Source of the DNA: an uncultured bacterium
Lineage (GTDB): Bacteria; Pseudomonadota; Gammaproteobacteria; Burkholderiales; Burkholderiaceae_C
DNA length: 33,855 bases
Reading direction: 5' to 3'
NCBI GenBank assembly: GCA_903830565.1
Contig: CAIKUF010000330.1
Span: 1-33,855, forward strand
Shown: in pieces, positions 23,888-31,895 of the stretch
Position numbering within the stretch: position 1 is the first letter of the stretch
Layout: every line of letters starts with the position of its first letter
The notes under the pieces: generated by a model
The model's database searches: none
What the model was told of the DNA's origin: nothing
Seen by the model: only the letters and a program-made list of their open reading frames with translations
Program-made: the position numbers and the translations under genes

Positions 23888-24958
23888 ATGCCCAACCTCC
23901 CTGCGCATCGCACCGCGCCTGCCAACGAGCCGACGCGCCTCGTCACCGTGCGTTCGCATGAGATGCCCGACGGCGTGCCCGAGATCGAGTTCGACGCCAC
24001 GGCGCGCGTCGCGGCGGCGGTCTTCGGCGCTCCGATAGCCTTCGTCGCGCTGATGGACGTGCAGCGCCTGTGGTTCAAGGCCAGCGTCGGTATCGATCTG
24101 CAGCATCTGGAACGCGACTTTGCGCCCTGTCTGCACGACATCGTGCGGCCCGACGGGCTGCTCGTGATCGAGGATCTGTGCCTGGACGAGCGACTGCGCG
24201 GCAGCGCGCTCGTCACCGCATCGCCGTTCCTGCGCTTTTACGCCGGTGCGCCGGTGGTGGACGCCGCCGGGCAGTCCGTGGGTGCGGTGGGCGTGCTCGA
24301 CGTGCGCTCGCGCGCTGCCAGTGCAGCCGAGCGTGTGGCGCTCGCTGACCTGTCGACGGTGGTCAAGGTGGCGCTGCAGGCCCGCCACCAGGCGGCAGAC
24401 CTGGCGCGCAGGGCGATGGTCGACCCGCTGACGGGCACCGCCAGCCGCATGCAGTTCGACCAAGCGCTCGAGGTCGAGATGAACCATGCGATGCGCACCG
24501 GCGAGCCGTTCACTCTGTTGCTGCTGAGCCTGGACGGCATCGGCGACATCCGCAACGGCTTCGGCCCTTCGGCGGCCGACGCCGCGTTGCGCGAGGTGTC
24601 GGCGCGGCTGATCCGCCACGTGCGTCTTGGCGACGTGCTGGCGCGGCTGGGCGACGAGGACTTCGGCGTCGTCATGCGCCACGGCGCCGTGGCCGCCGCG
24701 GAGGGGCTGGCGACGCGCATCGTCGCCGCCGTGCGTGAGCCGCTGGTGCTGGACAGCGGCGATACCGTCGGCGTGCTGGTGTGCGTCGGCATCGCTGCGT
24801 ACAACGACCGCGTCGAGTCGGTCGGTGCGCTGATGGGCCACGCCGAGCAGGCGCTCAAGCAGGCCCGGCTGCAGCACGAACGCCGCTGGAGCTTCTTCGG
24901 CCGCCGGCTGGACCCTGCCGCGCTGCGCCTGGTCGGAGACGACACCGCGGCAGCCTGA
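23888..24958 (+). CDS. GAF-GGDEF protein with degenerate GGDEF motif
   Basis: Cytosolic signalling protein of 356 residues. An N-terminal GAF sensor domain covers about residues 25-170 (FDATARVAAAVFGAPIAFVALMD, then FLRFYAGAPVVDAAGQSVGAVGVLD). A GGDEF domain covers about 175-335, opening with DPLTGTASR. Where active diguanylate cyclases have R-x-G-G-D/E-E-F, this reads ARLGDEDF (G255-D-E-D-F), so the second glycine is lost and the acidic order shifted. The cyclase is probably inactive; it could still bind GTP or c-di-GMP. The ATG gives MPNLPAHRT and has only a weak ribosome binding site; an in-frame start 16 codons earlier is less likely. Confidence 0.88.
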   Translation: MPNLPAHRTAPANEPTRLVTVRSHEMPDGVPEIEFDATARVAAAVFGAPIAFVALMDVQRLWFKASVGIDLQHLERDFAPCLHDIVRPDGLLVIEDLCLDERLRGSALVTASPFLRFYAGAPVVDAAGQSVGAVGVLDVRSRAASAAERVALADLSTVVKVALQARHQAADLARRAMVDPLTGTASRMQFDQALEVEMNHAMRTGEPFTLLLLSLDGIGDIRNGFGPSAADAALREVSARLIRHVRLGDVLARLGDEDFGVVMRHGAVAAAEGLATRIVAAVREPLVLDSGDTVGVLVCVGIAAYNDRVESVGALMGHAEQALKQARLQHERRWSFFGRRLDPAALRLVGDDTAAA

Positions 24959-24960
24959 GC

Positions 24961-25089
24961 ATGGCCACCGTGCTGTCGAGCAAGCTCGACCTTGACCCGC
25001 TGCTGATGCGCCTGCTGGAGCAACCGGGCCCGCGGCGGCCGGAGCGTCGAAGGCTGGTCGCGAGCACGGGGTTCGACGAGTCGCGTTGA
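24961..25089 (+). CDS. Possible 42-residue small ORF
   Basis: An ATG two bases after the GAF-GGDEF stop opens a 42-codon frame: MATVLSSKLDLDPLLMRLLEQ, then an arginine-rich stretch (RRPERRRL) and FDESR. No motif or signal peptide. It fits between the GGDEF and methyltransferase genes, could be translated by coupling, and has a basic C-terminal half. It may equally be chance in GC-rich DNA. Confidence 0.35.
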   Translation: MATVLSSKLDLDPLLMRLLEQPGPRRPERRRLVASTGFDESR

Positions 25090-25137
25090 GTGCCGGGTGC
25101 AACAATCGGCGGGCGCCACCCTCGGCGCCGCCGCTCG

Positions 25138-26340
25138 ATGCCCGACTCACACGCCACTGAACCGACCGAACGTTTCCTGGCCCTGCTCGATCGCAGCCTG
25201 GCCGAGCGCAGCTTCGTCAAGCTTCTGCTCGGCCGCTACCGCGGGCCGCAGGTCGATCTGACGGGCGTGACCGTGCGCCGTCTCGCGCTGCGCGGCGAGG
25301 ACGCGCTGTCGTTCGTCTATCGCCACACGACGCGCGACCTGACGCGGAACTGGCCGCTTGCAGAAGGTATCGCCGCGGTGCGCGCCGCCTTGAGCGAGGG
25401 CTTCGAGCATGCGCACCTGCTGACGCAGAGCCAGGACATCCAGCTCTCGCTGACGCGCAAGGGCAAGGCCGTCCTGCGCTGCGGCAAGGCCGTCAACGCG
25501 CCGGTCGTGGCGACCGGGCACGACCGCGAGAAGCAGCGCTTCGTCGACCTTGCGCGGCCCTTCCTTGTCGAACTCGGGGTCACCGACGCGCAGCACCGGC
25601 TGATCCCGGCGATGTCGCGCAAATGGAAGCAAATCAACAAGTTCGTCGAGGTCTTCGCGCACACCGTCGAATCGGCGGGGCTGGCGCAGGCCAGCCCGAT
25701 CCGCGTTGTCGATTTCGGCTGCGGCAAGGGCTACCTGACCTTCGCCGTACACGACTTCCTGTGCGGCGTGGCCGGCCGCGAGGTGCAGGTCACCGGCGTC
25801 GAACTGCGCGAAGAGCTGGTGAACTTCTGCAACGGTGCGGTGGCGCGCCTAGGCCTGCACGGGCTCACCTTCGAGCAGGGCGACGTGCGCACGCACGCGC
25901 TGGCGGCGGTCGACGGGATGATCGCGCTGCACGCTTGCGACACCGCGACCGACCACGCCATCCACGGCGGCATTCGAGCCGGCGCGAGCGTGATCATGTG
26001 CTCGCCGTGCTGCCACAAGGAACTGCGACCGCAGATGCACAGCCCGCCGCACTTGCAGCCGATGCTTCAGCACGGCATCCACATGGGCCAGCAGGCCGAG
26101 ATGGTGACCGACAGCCTGCGCGCGTTGCTGCTCGAAGCCGAGGGCTACGAGACGCAGGTGTTCGAATTCGTTTCACTCGAACACACAAGCAAGAACAAGA
26201 TGATTCTGGCCGTTAGGCGCGGCCCCAACCCGGGCCGCGGCGAGGTGCTGCGCCAGGTGCGCGACATCAAGGCGTTCTACCGCATTCGCGAACAGTGCCT
26301 CGAAACGCTGCTCGGGCAAGCGCCTACAGAATCCTGTTGA
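25138..26340 (+). CDS. SAM-dependent methyltransferase, Methyltransf_32 type
   Basis: Protein of 400 residues. The N-terminal 150 residues carry no motif I recognise. The methyltransferase domain follows: motif I IRVVDFGCGKGYLTFAVHDF, then VTGVELREELV, HACDTATDHAI, and the cysteine-rich CSPCCHKEL that marks the Methyltransf_32 group (relatives of GSTCD/METTL25-type proteins). The ligand and substrate are unknown; some relatives are suggested to act on RNA. The start ATG gives MPDSHATEPTERFL; a longer start would add an arginine-rich leader. Its last 17 bases overlap the 3' end of the convergent VWA gene. Confidence 0.86.
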   Translation: MPDSHATEPTERFLALLDRSLAERSFVKLLLGRYRGPQVDLTGVTVRRLALRGEDALSFVYRHTTRDLTRNWPLAEGIAAVRAALSEGFEHAHLLTQSQDIQLSLTRKGKAVLRCGKAVNAPVVATGHDREKQRFVDLARPFLVELGVTDAQHRLIPAMSRKWKQINKFVEVFAHTVESAGLAQASPIRVVDFGCGKGYLTFAVHDFLCGVAGREVQVTGVELREELVNFCNGAVARLGLHGLTFEQGDVRTHALAAVDGMIALHACDTATDHAIHGGIRAGASVIMCSPCCHKELRPQMHSPPHLQPMLQHGIHMGQQAEMVTDSLRALLLEAEGYETQVFEFVSLEHTSKNKMILAVRRGPNPGRGEVLRQVRDIKAFYRIREQCLETLLGQAPTESC

Positions 26341-27364
26341 ACCACAGCACGGAGAGGCCCGCCGCGAGCACCGCAAGCACGGCGGCGACAGCGGCGAAGA
26401 GCGCGGTGATCTCGGTCTGCTTGGTCTCGAGAACGAGCTTGGCGTTGAGCGTTTCGTAGACCTTCTTCAGGTCCATCGCGGTGCCGGCGTAGAAGTACTC
26501 GCCGCGGGTGATGTCGGCGATGGTCTTGAGCGATTCCTCGTCGAGCCGAACGCGCATAGACCAGCCTTCGGTGTGCAGCACTTCGCCTTCCTTGGTGCCG
26601 ATGCCGACGCTGAACACGCGCACGCCGCGGTCGGCGGCCATGCGCGCGGCCTCGATCGGGTCGACGCCGGTCGTGACCTGACCGTCGGTGAGCAGGATGA
26701 TCACCGCCGAGCCGTAAGAGCCCGGGCGCACCGGCTTGAACGCCTCACCGTTCGCCGAGGCCTTGGCGTCCAGCGGAATCGCGCCGCCGCGGTGCGTGGC
26801 GTTGACGGCGGCGATATCGATCTTGGCTTCGGGGAAGATCGTCGCCAGCGAGACGACGATGGCGTTGCCGATGGCCGTGGCGCGTTGGAGCTGAAAGCGG
26901 TCGATCGCGGCGAGCAGGTCTTCGCGGTTGTTGGTCGGCGCCTGCACGACCGAGGCCGAGCCGGCGAAGGCGACGATGGCGATTCGCGTTTCCGGCGGCT
27001 GGTCGGCGATGAAGGCACGCGCTGCGGCCTGCGCCGCGGCGATGCGATTGGGCTTCACGTCCTCGGCCAGCATGCTGCGCGAGACGTCCATTGCCAGCAC
27101 CACCGTGTCGTGCTGCGACGGCAGCGTGATCATCGCCGCCGGCCGGGCAATGGCGGCGATCATCAGGGCGAGGGCGAGCAGGAAGAGCAGCGGCGGCAGG
27201 TGGCGGCGCACGCGCTGCCCGGTGCCCATCGCCTCCTTCACCAGCGACAGGCTCGCGTAGCGCAGCGCCGCCTGCTTGCGCCGGCGTAGCAGCCACACGT
27301 ACAGCACGACGAGCACCGGCACGACCAATAACAGCCATAGCAAGTGGGGCCACAAGAAGCTCAC
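26324..27364 (-). CDS. VWA domain membrane protein (BatA-like)
   Basis: Membrane-anchored protein of 346 residues. An N-terminal pair of helices (about residues 7-25 and 58-74) precedes a von Willebrand A domain. The metal-ion-dependent adhesion site is D93-V-S95-R-S97, with a conserved Thr in QAPTNN and a late Asp in LLTDGQ. A final helix lies at about 318-340. In MoxR-linked systems such proteins form a membrane-attached chaperone-like complex with the AAA ATPase. It is the last gene of the protease-MoxR-DUF58-VWA set, overlapping the DUF58 stop by four bases. No BatB/BatC/TPR partner follows; the convergent methyltransferase overlaps its end. Confidence 0.92.
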   Translation of the reverse strand: MSFLWPHLLWLLLVVPVLVVLYVWLLRRRKQAALRYASLSLVKEAMGTGQRVRRHLPPLLFLLALALMIAAIARPAAMITLPSQHDTVVLAMDVSRSMLAEDVKPNRIAAAQAAARAFIADQPPETRIAIVAFAGSASVVQAPTNNREDLLAAIDRFQLQRATAIGNAIVVSLATIFPEAKIDIAAVNATHRGGAIPLDAKASANGEAFKPVRPGSYGSAVIILLTDGQVTTGVDPIEAARMAADRGVRVFSVGIGTKEGEVLHTEGWSMRVRLDEESLKTIADITRGEYFYAGTAMDLKKVYETLNAKLVLETKQTEITALFAAVAAVLAVLAAGLSVLWFNRIL

Positions 27365-28440
27365 GATGACGACTCCTCGCTCGCCGGGACCGGCGAGCGA
27401 CCCTCCCGTGGCGCCGAAGGGGCCACTGCGTGGCCCACGGTCGGGCCTTGCTTGGGGCGGCCCGGCGCGGCCGCCCGCGCCGCCCCCAGATGCGCCGGCA
27501 TCGTCGCCCCGGCGGCGAGCCGGCTGCGCTGCTTGCGCAGGTCGGCAAAGCGCAGCAGCGCGCGGGCGAGGTCATCATCGGTGGCGAGTTCGAGCGCATC
27601 GACGCCGGCCTGCGCGAAGGCCGCGCGCAGCTCGCCCTCGCGCCGCTCGGCGGCCGCGGCGAAGCGCTTGCGAAAGCGCTTGTCGTGGGTGTCGACGAAG
27701 ATCTGCTCGCCGCTTTCGGCGTCCTGCAGGGTCACGATGCCGATGTCGGGCAGTTCCATCTCCAGCGGGTCGTACAGACGCACCGCGAGCACCTCGTGGC
27801 GCCGCGCGAGCTGCGCCAGCGGAGCGGCCCAGCCGGGCGTGCTGATGAAGTCGGAGACCACGAACACCAGCGAACGCCGTGGCACGGCCTGGTAGGCGCC
27901 GCGCAGGAAGGCCGCGAGGTCGGTCGCCGGCGCACGCTCGAGTTGCGGCCGCGAGAGCATGCGCTGCACGATGTGCAGCACGTGGCGGCGGCCGGCGCGC
28001 GCCGGGATCACGGTGTCCATCTGCGCGCCGTAGAACAGCGCGCCGACGCGGTTGCCGTGCCGGCTCAGCAGGTGGGCGAGCACGGCGACGAAATCGGTCG
28101 CCACCGCGCGCTTGCGCTGCGCGCCCGAGCCGAAGTCGACCGACGGGCTGAGGTCGAGCACGAACCAGGCGCAGACCTCGCGGTCTTCCATGTACTGGCG
28201 GACATAGGGCGTCTGCAGGCGGGCGGTGACGTTCCAGTCGATGTGGCGCACGTCGTCGTGGTACTGGTACTCGCGCAGGTCGGCGAGGTCCAGCCCGAAG
28301 CCGCGAAAGAGGCTGCGGTAGTCGCCGTGCAGCAGGCCGTCCAGACGGCGCAGCACCGTCCATTCGAGCCGACGCAAGACGGCCTCGGCCGGCCCGCCCG
28401 TGACCGGGCCGCGTTCAGGCGCTTGCCGAGGCACTGGCAT
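27361..28440 (-). CDS. DUF58 domain protein (MoxR-associated)
   Basis: Soluble protein of 359 residues with a DUF58 core (DYRSLFRGFGLDLADLREY, then RHIDWNVTARLQTPYVRQY and FVLDLSPSVDFGSG), a VWA-related fold that usually pairs with MoxR ATPases and VWA proteins. The C-terminal 50 residues are alanine/proline-rich and unconserved-looking. I chose the ATG (MPVPRQAPERG); a GTG two codons earlier is possible. The start overlaps the MoxR stop by 26 bases, and the stop overlaps the VWA start, so all three are translationally coupled. Confidence 0.92.
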   Translation of the reverse strand: MPVPRQAPERGPVTGGPAEAVLRRLEWTVLRRLDGLLHGDYRSLFRGFGLDLADLREYQYHDDVRHIDWNVTARLQTPYVRQYMEDREVCAWFVLDLSPSVDFGSGAQRKRAVATDFVAVLAHLLSRHGNRVGALFYGAQMDTVIPARAGRRHVLHIVQRMLSRPQLERAPATDLAAFLRGAYQAVPRRSLVFVVSDFISTPGWAAPLAQLARRHEVLAVRLYDPLEMELPDIGIVTLQDAESGEQIFVDTHDKRFRKRFAAAAERREGELRAAFAQAGVDALELATDDDLARALLRFADLRKQRSRLAAGATMPAHLGAARAAAPGRPKQGPTVGHAVAPSAPREGRSPVPASEESSS

Positions 28441-29434
28441 CGCCACCGAGCTTCACGTGCGTTTCCAGCGGTCGCGGCGGCGGCAGGTGCTGCATCGCGC
28501 GCAGCACCAGCGCGTCCGGGGTCTGCCCTTCGGCGAGCGCCTCGTACGAGAGCACCAGCCGATGGCGCAGCACATCGGGCGCGATGTCGGACACGTCTTC
28601 CGGCAGCACGTAGGGCCGGCCGCGCAGGAAGGCGAGCGCGCGTGCGCCTTCGATCAGGCAGATCGACGCCCGCGGGCTGGCACCGTAGGACAGGAAGCGC
28701 GCCAGATCGGGCAGGCCGTGGCGGGCCGGGTCGCGCGTGATCGCGACCAGCTTGACCGCGTACTGCATCAGCGCCGGGTCGACATAGCCCTTGCGGCATT
28801 CGCGCTGCAGTTCCAGCAACTGCCCGGTGCTGGCGACCGGCGAGGCCGTGGCCGCGGCGCCGGTGACGCGCTGCACGATCACGAACTCTTCTTCCTCGCT
28901 CGGGTAGCCGACGAGCACCTTCATCATGAAACGGTCGACCTGCGCTTCGGGCAGTGGGTAGGTGCCTTCGGTCTCGATCGGGTTCTGCGTTGCCATCACG
29001 AGGAAGGGTTCCGGCACGCGGTGCGTCTCGCCGGCGATCGTGACCTGACGTTCCTGCATCACTTCGAGCAGCGCGCTCTGCACCTTGGCGGGCGCGCGGT
29101 TGATTTCGTCGGCCAGCAGCAGGTGGGCGAACACCGGCCCGAGCGAGGTCGTGAAGTCGCCCGTCTTCTGGTTATAGATGCGCGTGCCGATGAGGTCCGA
29201 CGGCACGAGGTCGGGCGTGAACTGGATGCGCTTGAATGTGCCGCGCAAGGTCGTCGCGAGCGTCTTCACGGTCAGCGTCTTGGCCAACCCCGGAACGCCT
29301 TCGACCAGCAGATGGCCCTGGGCGAGGATCGCGACCAGCACGCGTTCGAGAAAGTGGTCCTGGCCGACGACGACCTTCTTCACCTCGTAGAGGATGTGCT
29401 CCATCAGCGCGGCGGTGTGTGGGCTGGCTTCCAT
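28415..29434 (-). CDS. MoxR family AAA+ ATPase
   Basis: Cytosolic ATPase of 339 residues that likely acts as a chaperone for maturation of a client complex. Walker A is GVPGLAKT (residues 46-53), Walker B LLLADEINR (residues 105-113), and sensor 1 is in ATQNPIETEGTYPLPEAQVDRF, the standard MoxR wording. The start ATG gives MEASPHTAALMEHILYEVKK. It lies 22 bases after the S1C protease gene and overlaps the DUF58 gene. Clients in other bacteria include methanol dehydrogenase, gas-vesicle and respiratory complexes; none can be named here. Confidence 0.95.
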   Translation of the reverse strand: MEASPHTAALMEHILYEVKKVVVGQDHFLERVLVAILAQGHLLVEGVPGLAKTLTVKTLATTLRGTFKRIQFTPDLVPSDLIGTRIYNQKTGDFTTSLGPVFAHLLLADEINRAPAKVQSALLEVMQERQVTIAGETHRVPEPFLVMATQNPIETEGTYPLPEAQVDRFMMKVLVGYPSEEEEFVIVQRVTGAAATASPVASTGQLLELQRECRKGYVDPALMQYAVKLVAITRDPARHGLPDLARFLSYGASPRASICLIEGARALAFLRGRPYVLPEDVSDIAPDVLRHRLVLSYEALAEGQTPDALVLRAMQHLPPPRPLETHVKLGGDASASASA

Positions 29435-29456
29435 GGCGGCTCGGTGTTGATTGGCT

Positions 29457-30377
29457 TCAGAACGGCGGCAGGCCAGCGGCGCCGGCGGCGTTCTCGATCG
29501 GGACCGCGAAGGCGATGCCGATGAAGGTGTGCTGCTCGCTGGGGTTGAGGATCGCGGTGACGATGCCGACCACCTCGCCGTCCATCGTCACCAGCGGCCC
29601 GCCCGAGTTGCCGGGGTTGGCGGCGGCGTCGAACTGGATCAGATTGGTAAGCACCTGCTTACCGTGTGGCGATCTGAATTCGCGCTTCAGGCCGGAGATC
29701 ACGCCGGCCGATGCCGACGGGCCGATGCCGAACGGGAAGCCCACCGCGACCACTTGATCGCCTGGCGCGAGGTCGCCGGTGGAGCGCATGGTGGCGGCCT
29801 GGAGGTCGTCGGGCAGGGTCTTGGCCTGCAAGACGGCAAGGTCGTCCTCGGGCTGGACGGAGACGACCGAGGCTTCGGATTCGGTGCCGTCGGCGAAGCG
29901 CAGGCTGATTCTCTCGGTCCCGGCGACGACGTGCAGGTTGGTCAGGATGATGCCGCTCTCGACGATCACGACGCCGCTGCCGACGCTGCGCTCGGTGTCG
30001 GGCTCGTCGGTCTGCCGCTGGCCGCGCACCATCACGAGCGATGGCCGCACAGCCTCGTAAGCGCGGGCAGCGGGCGAAGGCAGCGTCTTCGTCTGCAGCG
30101 TGTGCAGCACGGCGGCATCGATGTCTTTCTGCGTCAGCGCAGCGGCAGGTTCTTGGCGAAGCGAGAGCGCTACCGCGAGCGCTGCAGCGACCACGAGGCC
30201 GGCGGTGAACGCGAACCACGGTCTTCGCGGGAGGAAGCGCGCGCCCCGCCGACGCGGGAGCGCTGCCGTGGCCGGGGAGGCGCTTGCAATGGCTGGCGGC
30301 TCGACCGCCGGTGGGCGGCTTGCTTCGGTGGCCTTGGCTCGGGTGTCGGAACTGCTGTAGAGCGGAACCTTCCTCAT
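29457..30377 (-). CDS. S1C (DegP/HtrA-type) serine protease without PDZ domain
   Basis: Membrane-anchored trypsin-like protease of 306 residues. An N-terminal cytosolic tail precedes one membrane helix (about residues 55-73), then the protease domain faces the periplasm. The catalytic triad is H149 (TNLHVV), D179 (EDDLAVL) and S258 (PGNSGGPL). There is no PDZ domain at the C-terminus, unlike DegP or DegS. The ATG gives MRKVPLYSSS. It is the first gene of a run with MoxR, DUF58 and VWA, suggesting a quality-control or processing role with that system. A link is inferred from gene order only. Confidence 0.91.
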   Translation of the reverse strand: MRKVPLYSSSDTRAKATEASRPPAVEPPAIASASPATAALPRRRGARFLPRRPWFAFTAGLVVAAALAVALSLRQEPAAALTQKDIDAAVLHTLQTKTLPSPAARAYEAVRPSLVMVRGQRQTDEPDTERSVGSGVVIVESGIILTNLHVVAGTERISLRFADGTESEASVVSVQPEDDLAVLQAKTLPDDLQAATMRSTGDLAPGDQVVAVGFPFGIGPSASAGVISGLKREFRSPHGKQVLTNLIQFDAAANPGNSGGPLVTMDGEVVGIVTAILNPSEQHTFIGIAFAVPIENAAGAAGLPPF

Positions 30378-30492
30378 GCGCGCCTCACTTGGTTAGGCCC
30401 TTGCGGCGAGGCAATGCCGCGCCCGCAGGAAAGGTAACACAGGGCACCCTCGGTCGTCGACGAGGCATGCCATCGGCTGTGCCCGAATGAGG

Positions 30493-30510
30493 GCTGCGCT
30501 GTCGCGCAGC
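30493..30510 (-). terminator. Hairpin downstream of the LLM oxidoreductase gene
   Basis: A perfect seven-base stem (GCTGCGC/GCGCAGC) with a four-base loop lies just past the oxidoreductase stop codon. On the minus strand no T-run follows, so intrinsic termination would be weak. Confidence 0.35.
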
Positions 30511-30511
30511 G

Positions 30512-31507
30512 TCAGTCGATCATCGCTTCGGCGAGCAACTCATAGCCGCGCAGCCGCGCCTCGTGGCTGTGAACGCTGCACACGATCATCAGCTCGGACG
30601 CCGCGCAATCGCTCGCCTTGGCGAGCAGTTGCTGGCGCACCGAGGCCTGCGTGCCGATCACGACCAGACTGCGGAAGTCGTCGACCAGGCGCCGCTCGGC
30701 CGCGCTGTAGACGTGGCGCGCCGCTTCCTCGGGGCTGGGCAGCGGCGCGAAGACGCCGCTGCGGATGCGAACCCACGCCAGTGCCATGCCCGAGGCCAGA
30801 CGCTCGGCCTCGCCTTCGGAGTCTGCGCAGATGACCGAGACGCCCAGGATCGCGTGCGGCTCGGCGAACTCGGCCGAGGGCACGAAGGCGCTGCGGTAGG
30901 CGTCGAACGCCGGCGCTGCAGGGGCGGCACTGAAATGGCTGGCGAACGAATAGCCCATGCCAGCCTGGCCGGCCATGCGCGCACTGGCGCCGCTGGACCC
31001 GAGCAGCCATATCGGCGGCAGCGGGGCGTCGCCCGGCATTGCGCGCAGACCGCGCATCGGGTGGCCGCCGGGCAGTTCGTTGCGGCCGCACCAGGTGAGC
31101 AGCTCGGCCAGCAACTCGGCGAAGTGATCGCCATCGACGGCGCGCAAGGCGCGACTCGCGTTGGCGTCGGACCCGGGCGCGCGTCCGAGCCCGAGGTCGA
31201 TGCGGCCCGGGTGCAGTGCCGACAGCGTGCGAAACGCCTCGGCCACGCGCAGCGGCGCATGGTTGGGCAGCATCACGCCACCCGACCCAATGCGTATCGT
31301 TCGCGTGTGCGCGGCAGCGTGGGCGATCAGCACCTCCGGCGCCGCGCTGGCGACGCTGGGCATGCCGTGATGTTCGGCGTACCACAGCCGCACATAGCCC
31401 AGGCGCTCGGCGAGCTGGGCGAGATCGACCGTGCGCCTCACCGACTCGGCGCTGCTACCGCCGGAGGGAACGGGCGCGAGGTCGAGTACCGAGAGGGGAA
31501 GCGTCAT
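30512..31507 (-). CDS. LLM class flavin-dependent oxidoreductase (luciferase-like)
   Basis: Cytosolic protein of 331 residues in the bacterial luciferase-like monooxygenase family, MsnO8-type subgroup. Hallmarks are [28 protein letters not shown] (residues about 42-50), [23 protein letters not shown] and [14 protein letters not shown]. Such enzymes use FMNH2 or F420 to oxygenate or reduce small molecules. The ATG is 95 bases after the DUF3563 gene on the same strand. The substrate is unknown. Confidence 0.92.
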   Translation of the reverse strand: MTLPLSVLDLAPVPSGGSSAESVRRTVDLAQLAERLGYVRLWYAEHHGMPSVASAAPEVLIAHAAAHTRTIRIGSGGVMLPNHAPLRVAEAFRTLSALHPGRIDLGLGRAPGSDANASRALRAVDGDHFAELLAELLTWCGRNELPGGHPMRGLRAMPGDAPLPPIWLLGSSGASARMAGQAGMGYSFASHFSAAPAAPAFDAYRSAFVPSAEFAEPHAILGVSVICADSEGEAERLASGMALAWVRIRSGVFAPLPSPEEAARHVYSAAERRLVDDFRSLVVIGTQASVRQQLLAKASDCAASELMIVCSVHSHEARLRGYELLAEAMID

Positions 31508-31602
31508 CCGCCGATGGTAGCGGCGCGGCTCGCTTACCCGCGCGGCGGACTGAGCGTCGCCAGGCGCGAGCCGGCGCGCTCACGCGCCCGACGCGTCCGT
31601 CG

Positions 31603-31773
31603 TCAGGCGTTTTGCCCGAACGGGCCGAACGGGCGGCGCTCGTCGAGAGTGCGCATGCGCCGCTCGAGGTCGCAGATGTCGACCGCTTCGGCAAGGTACT
31701 TGTCGTCGCGGTCCTGCGCATTGACTTGTTGCGGATCGAAGATCCAGGAAAAGAGGGCGGCTAGCAGGTTCAT
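31603..31773 (-). CDS. DUF3563 family small protein
   Basis: A 56-residue protein: MNLLAALFSWIFDPQQ, then DDKYLAEAVDICDLERRMRTLD and a glycine/proline end (FGPFGQNA). The YLAEAxDxxDLERRMR wording is typical of DUF3563, a short family widespread in Burkholderiales with unknown function; a hydrophobic N-terminus suggests membrane contact. Two inverted repeats lie just upstream on its strand (31790-31821). It precedes the LLM oxidoreductase gene, 95 bases away. Confidence 0.85.
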   Translation of the reverse strand: MNLLAALFSWIFDPQQVNAQDRDDKYLAEAVDICDLERRMRTLDERRPFGPFGQNA

Positions 31774-31789
31774 GATCTGTCCAAAATGC

Positions 31790-31802
31790 TTGGCATTGCC
31801 AA
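31790..31802. promoter_or_regulatory. Palindrome TTGGCATTGCCAA upstream of the DUF3563 gene
   Basis: A perfect 6-bp-arm palindrome around a central T, 17 to 29 bases before the start ATG. It could bind a dimeric regulator or form a hairpin in the leader. No gene for a matching regulator is adjacent. Confidence 0.4.
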
Positions 31803-31809
31803 TGTGTCT

Positions 31810-31821
31810 AGGGTAAACCCT
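31810..31821. promoter_or_regulatory. Inverted repeat AGGGTAAACCCT upstream of the DUF3563 gene
   Basis: AGGGT and ACCCT separated by AA. It lies 37-48 bases before the ATG, in the -35 region. On the gene's strand it reads AGGGTTTACCCT. Probably part of the promoter or an operator; no experiment or search supports a named regulator. Confidence 0.35.
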
Positions 31822-31895
31822 GATTCTGGAGTGCGCTCTCTATTCGCGGGCATCTGAGGGTCTTTGATCCCTTGGCTGCGTGCGATAGTGGCGAT

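Noticed and set aside
31785-31803. Sigma54 promoter before the DUF3563 gene
   Set aside because: TGGCA and a downstream GC are present but the GG-to-GC spacing is one base short, and the site is too close to the start codon.
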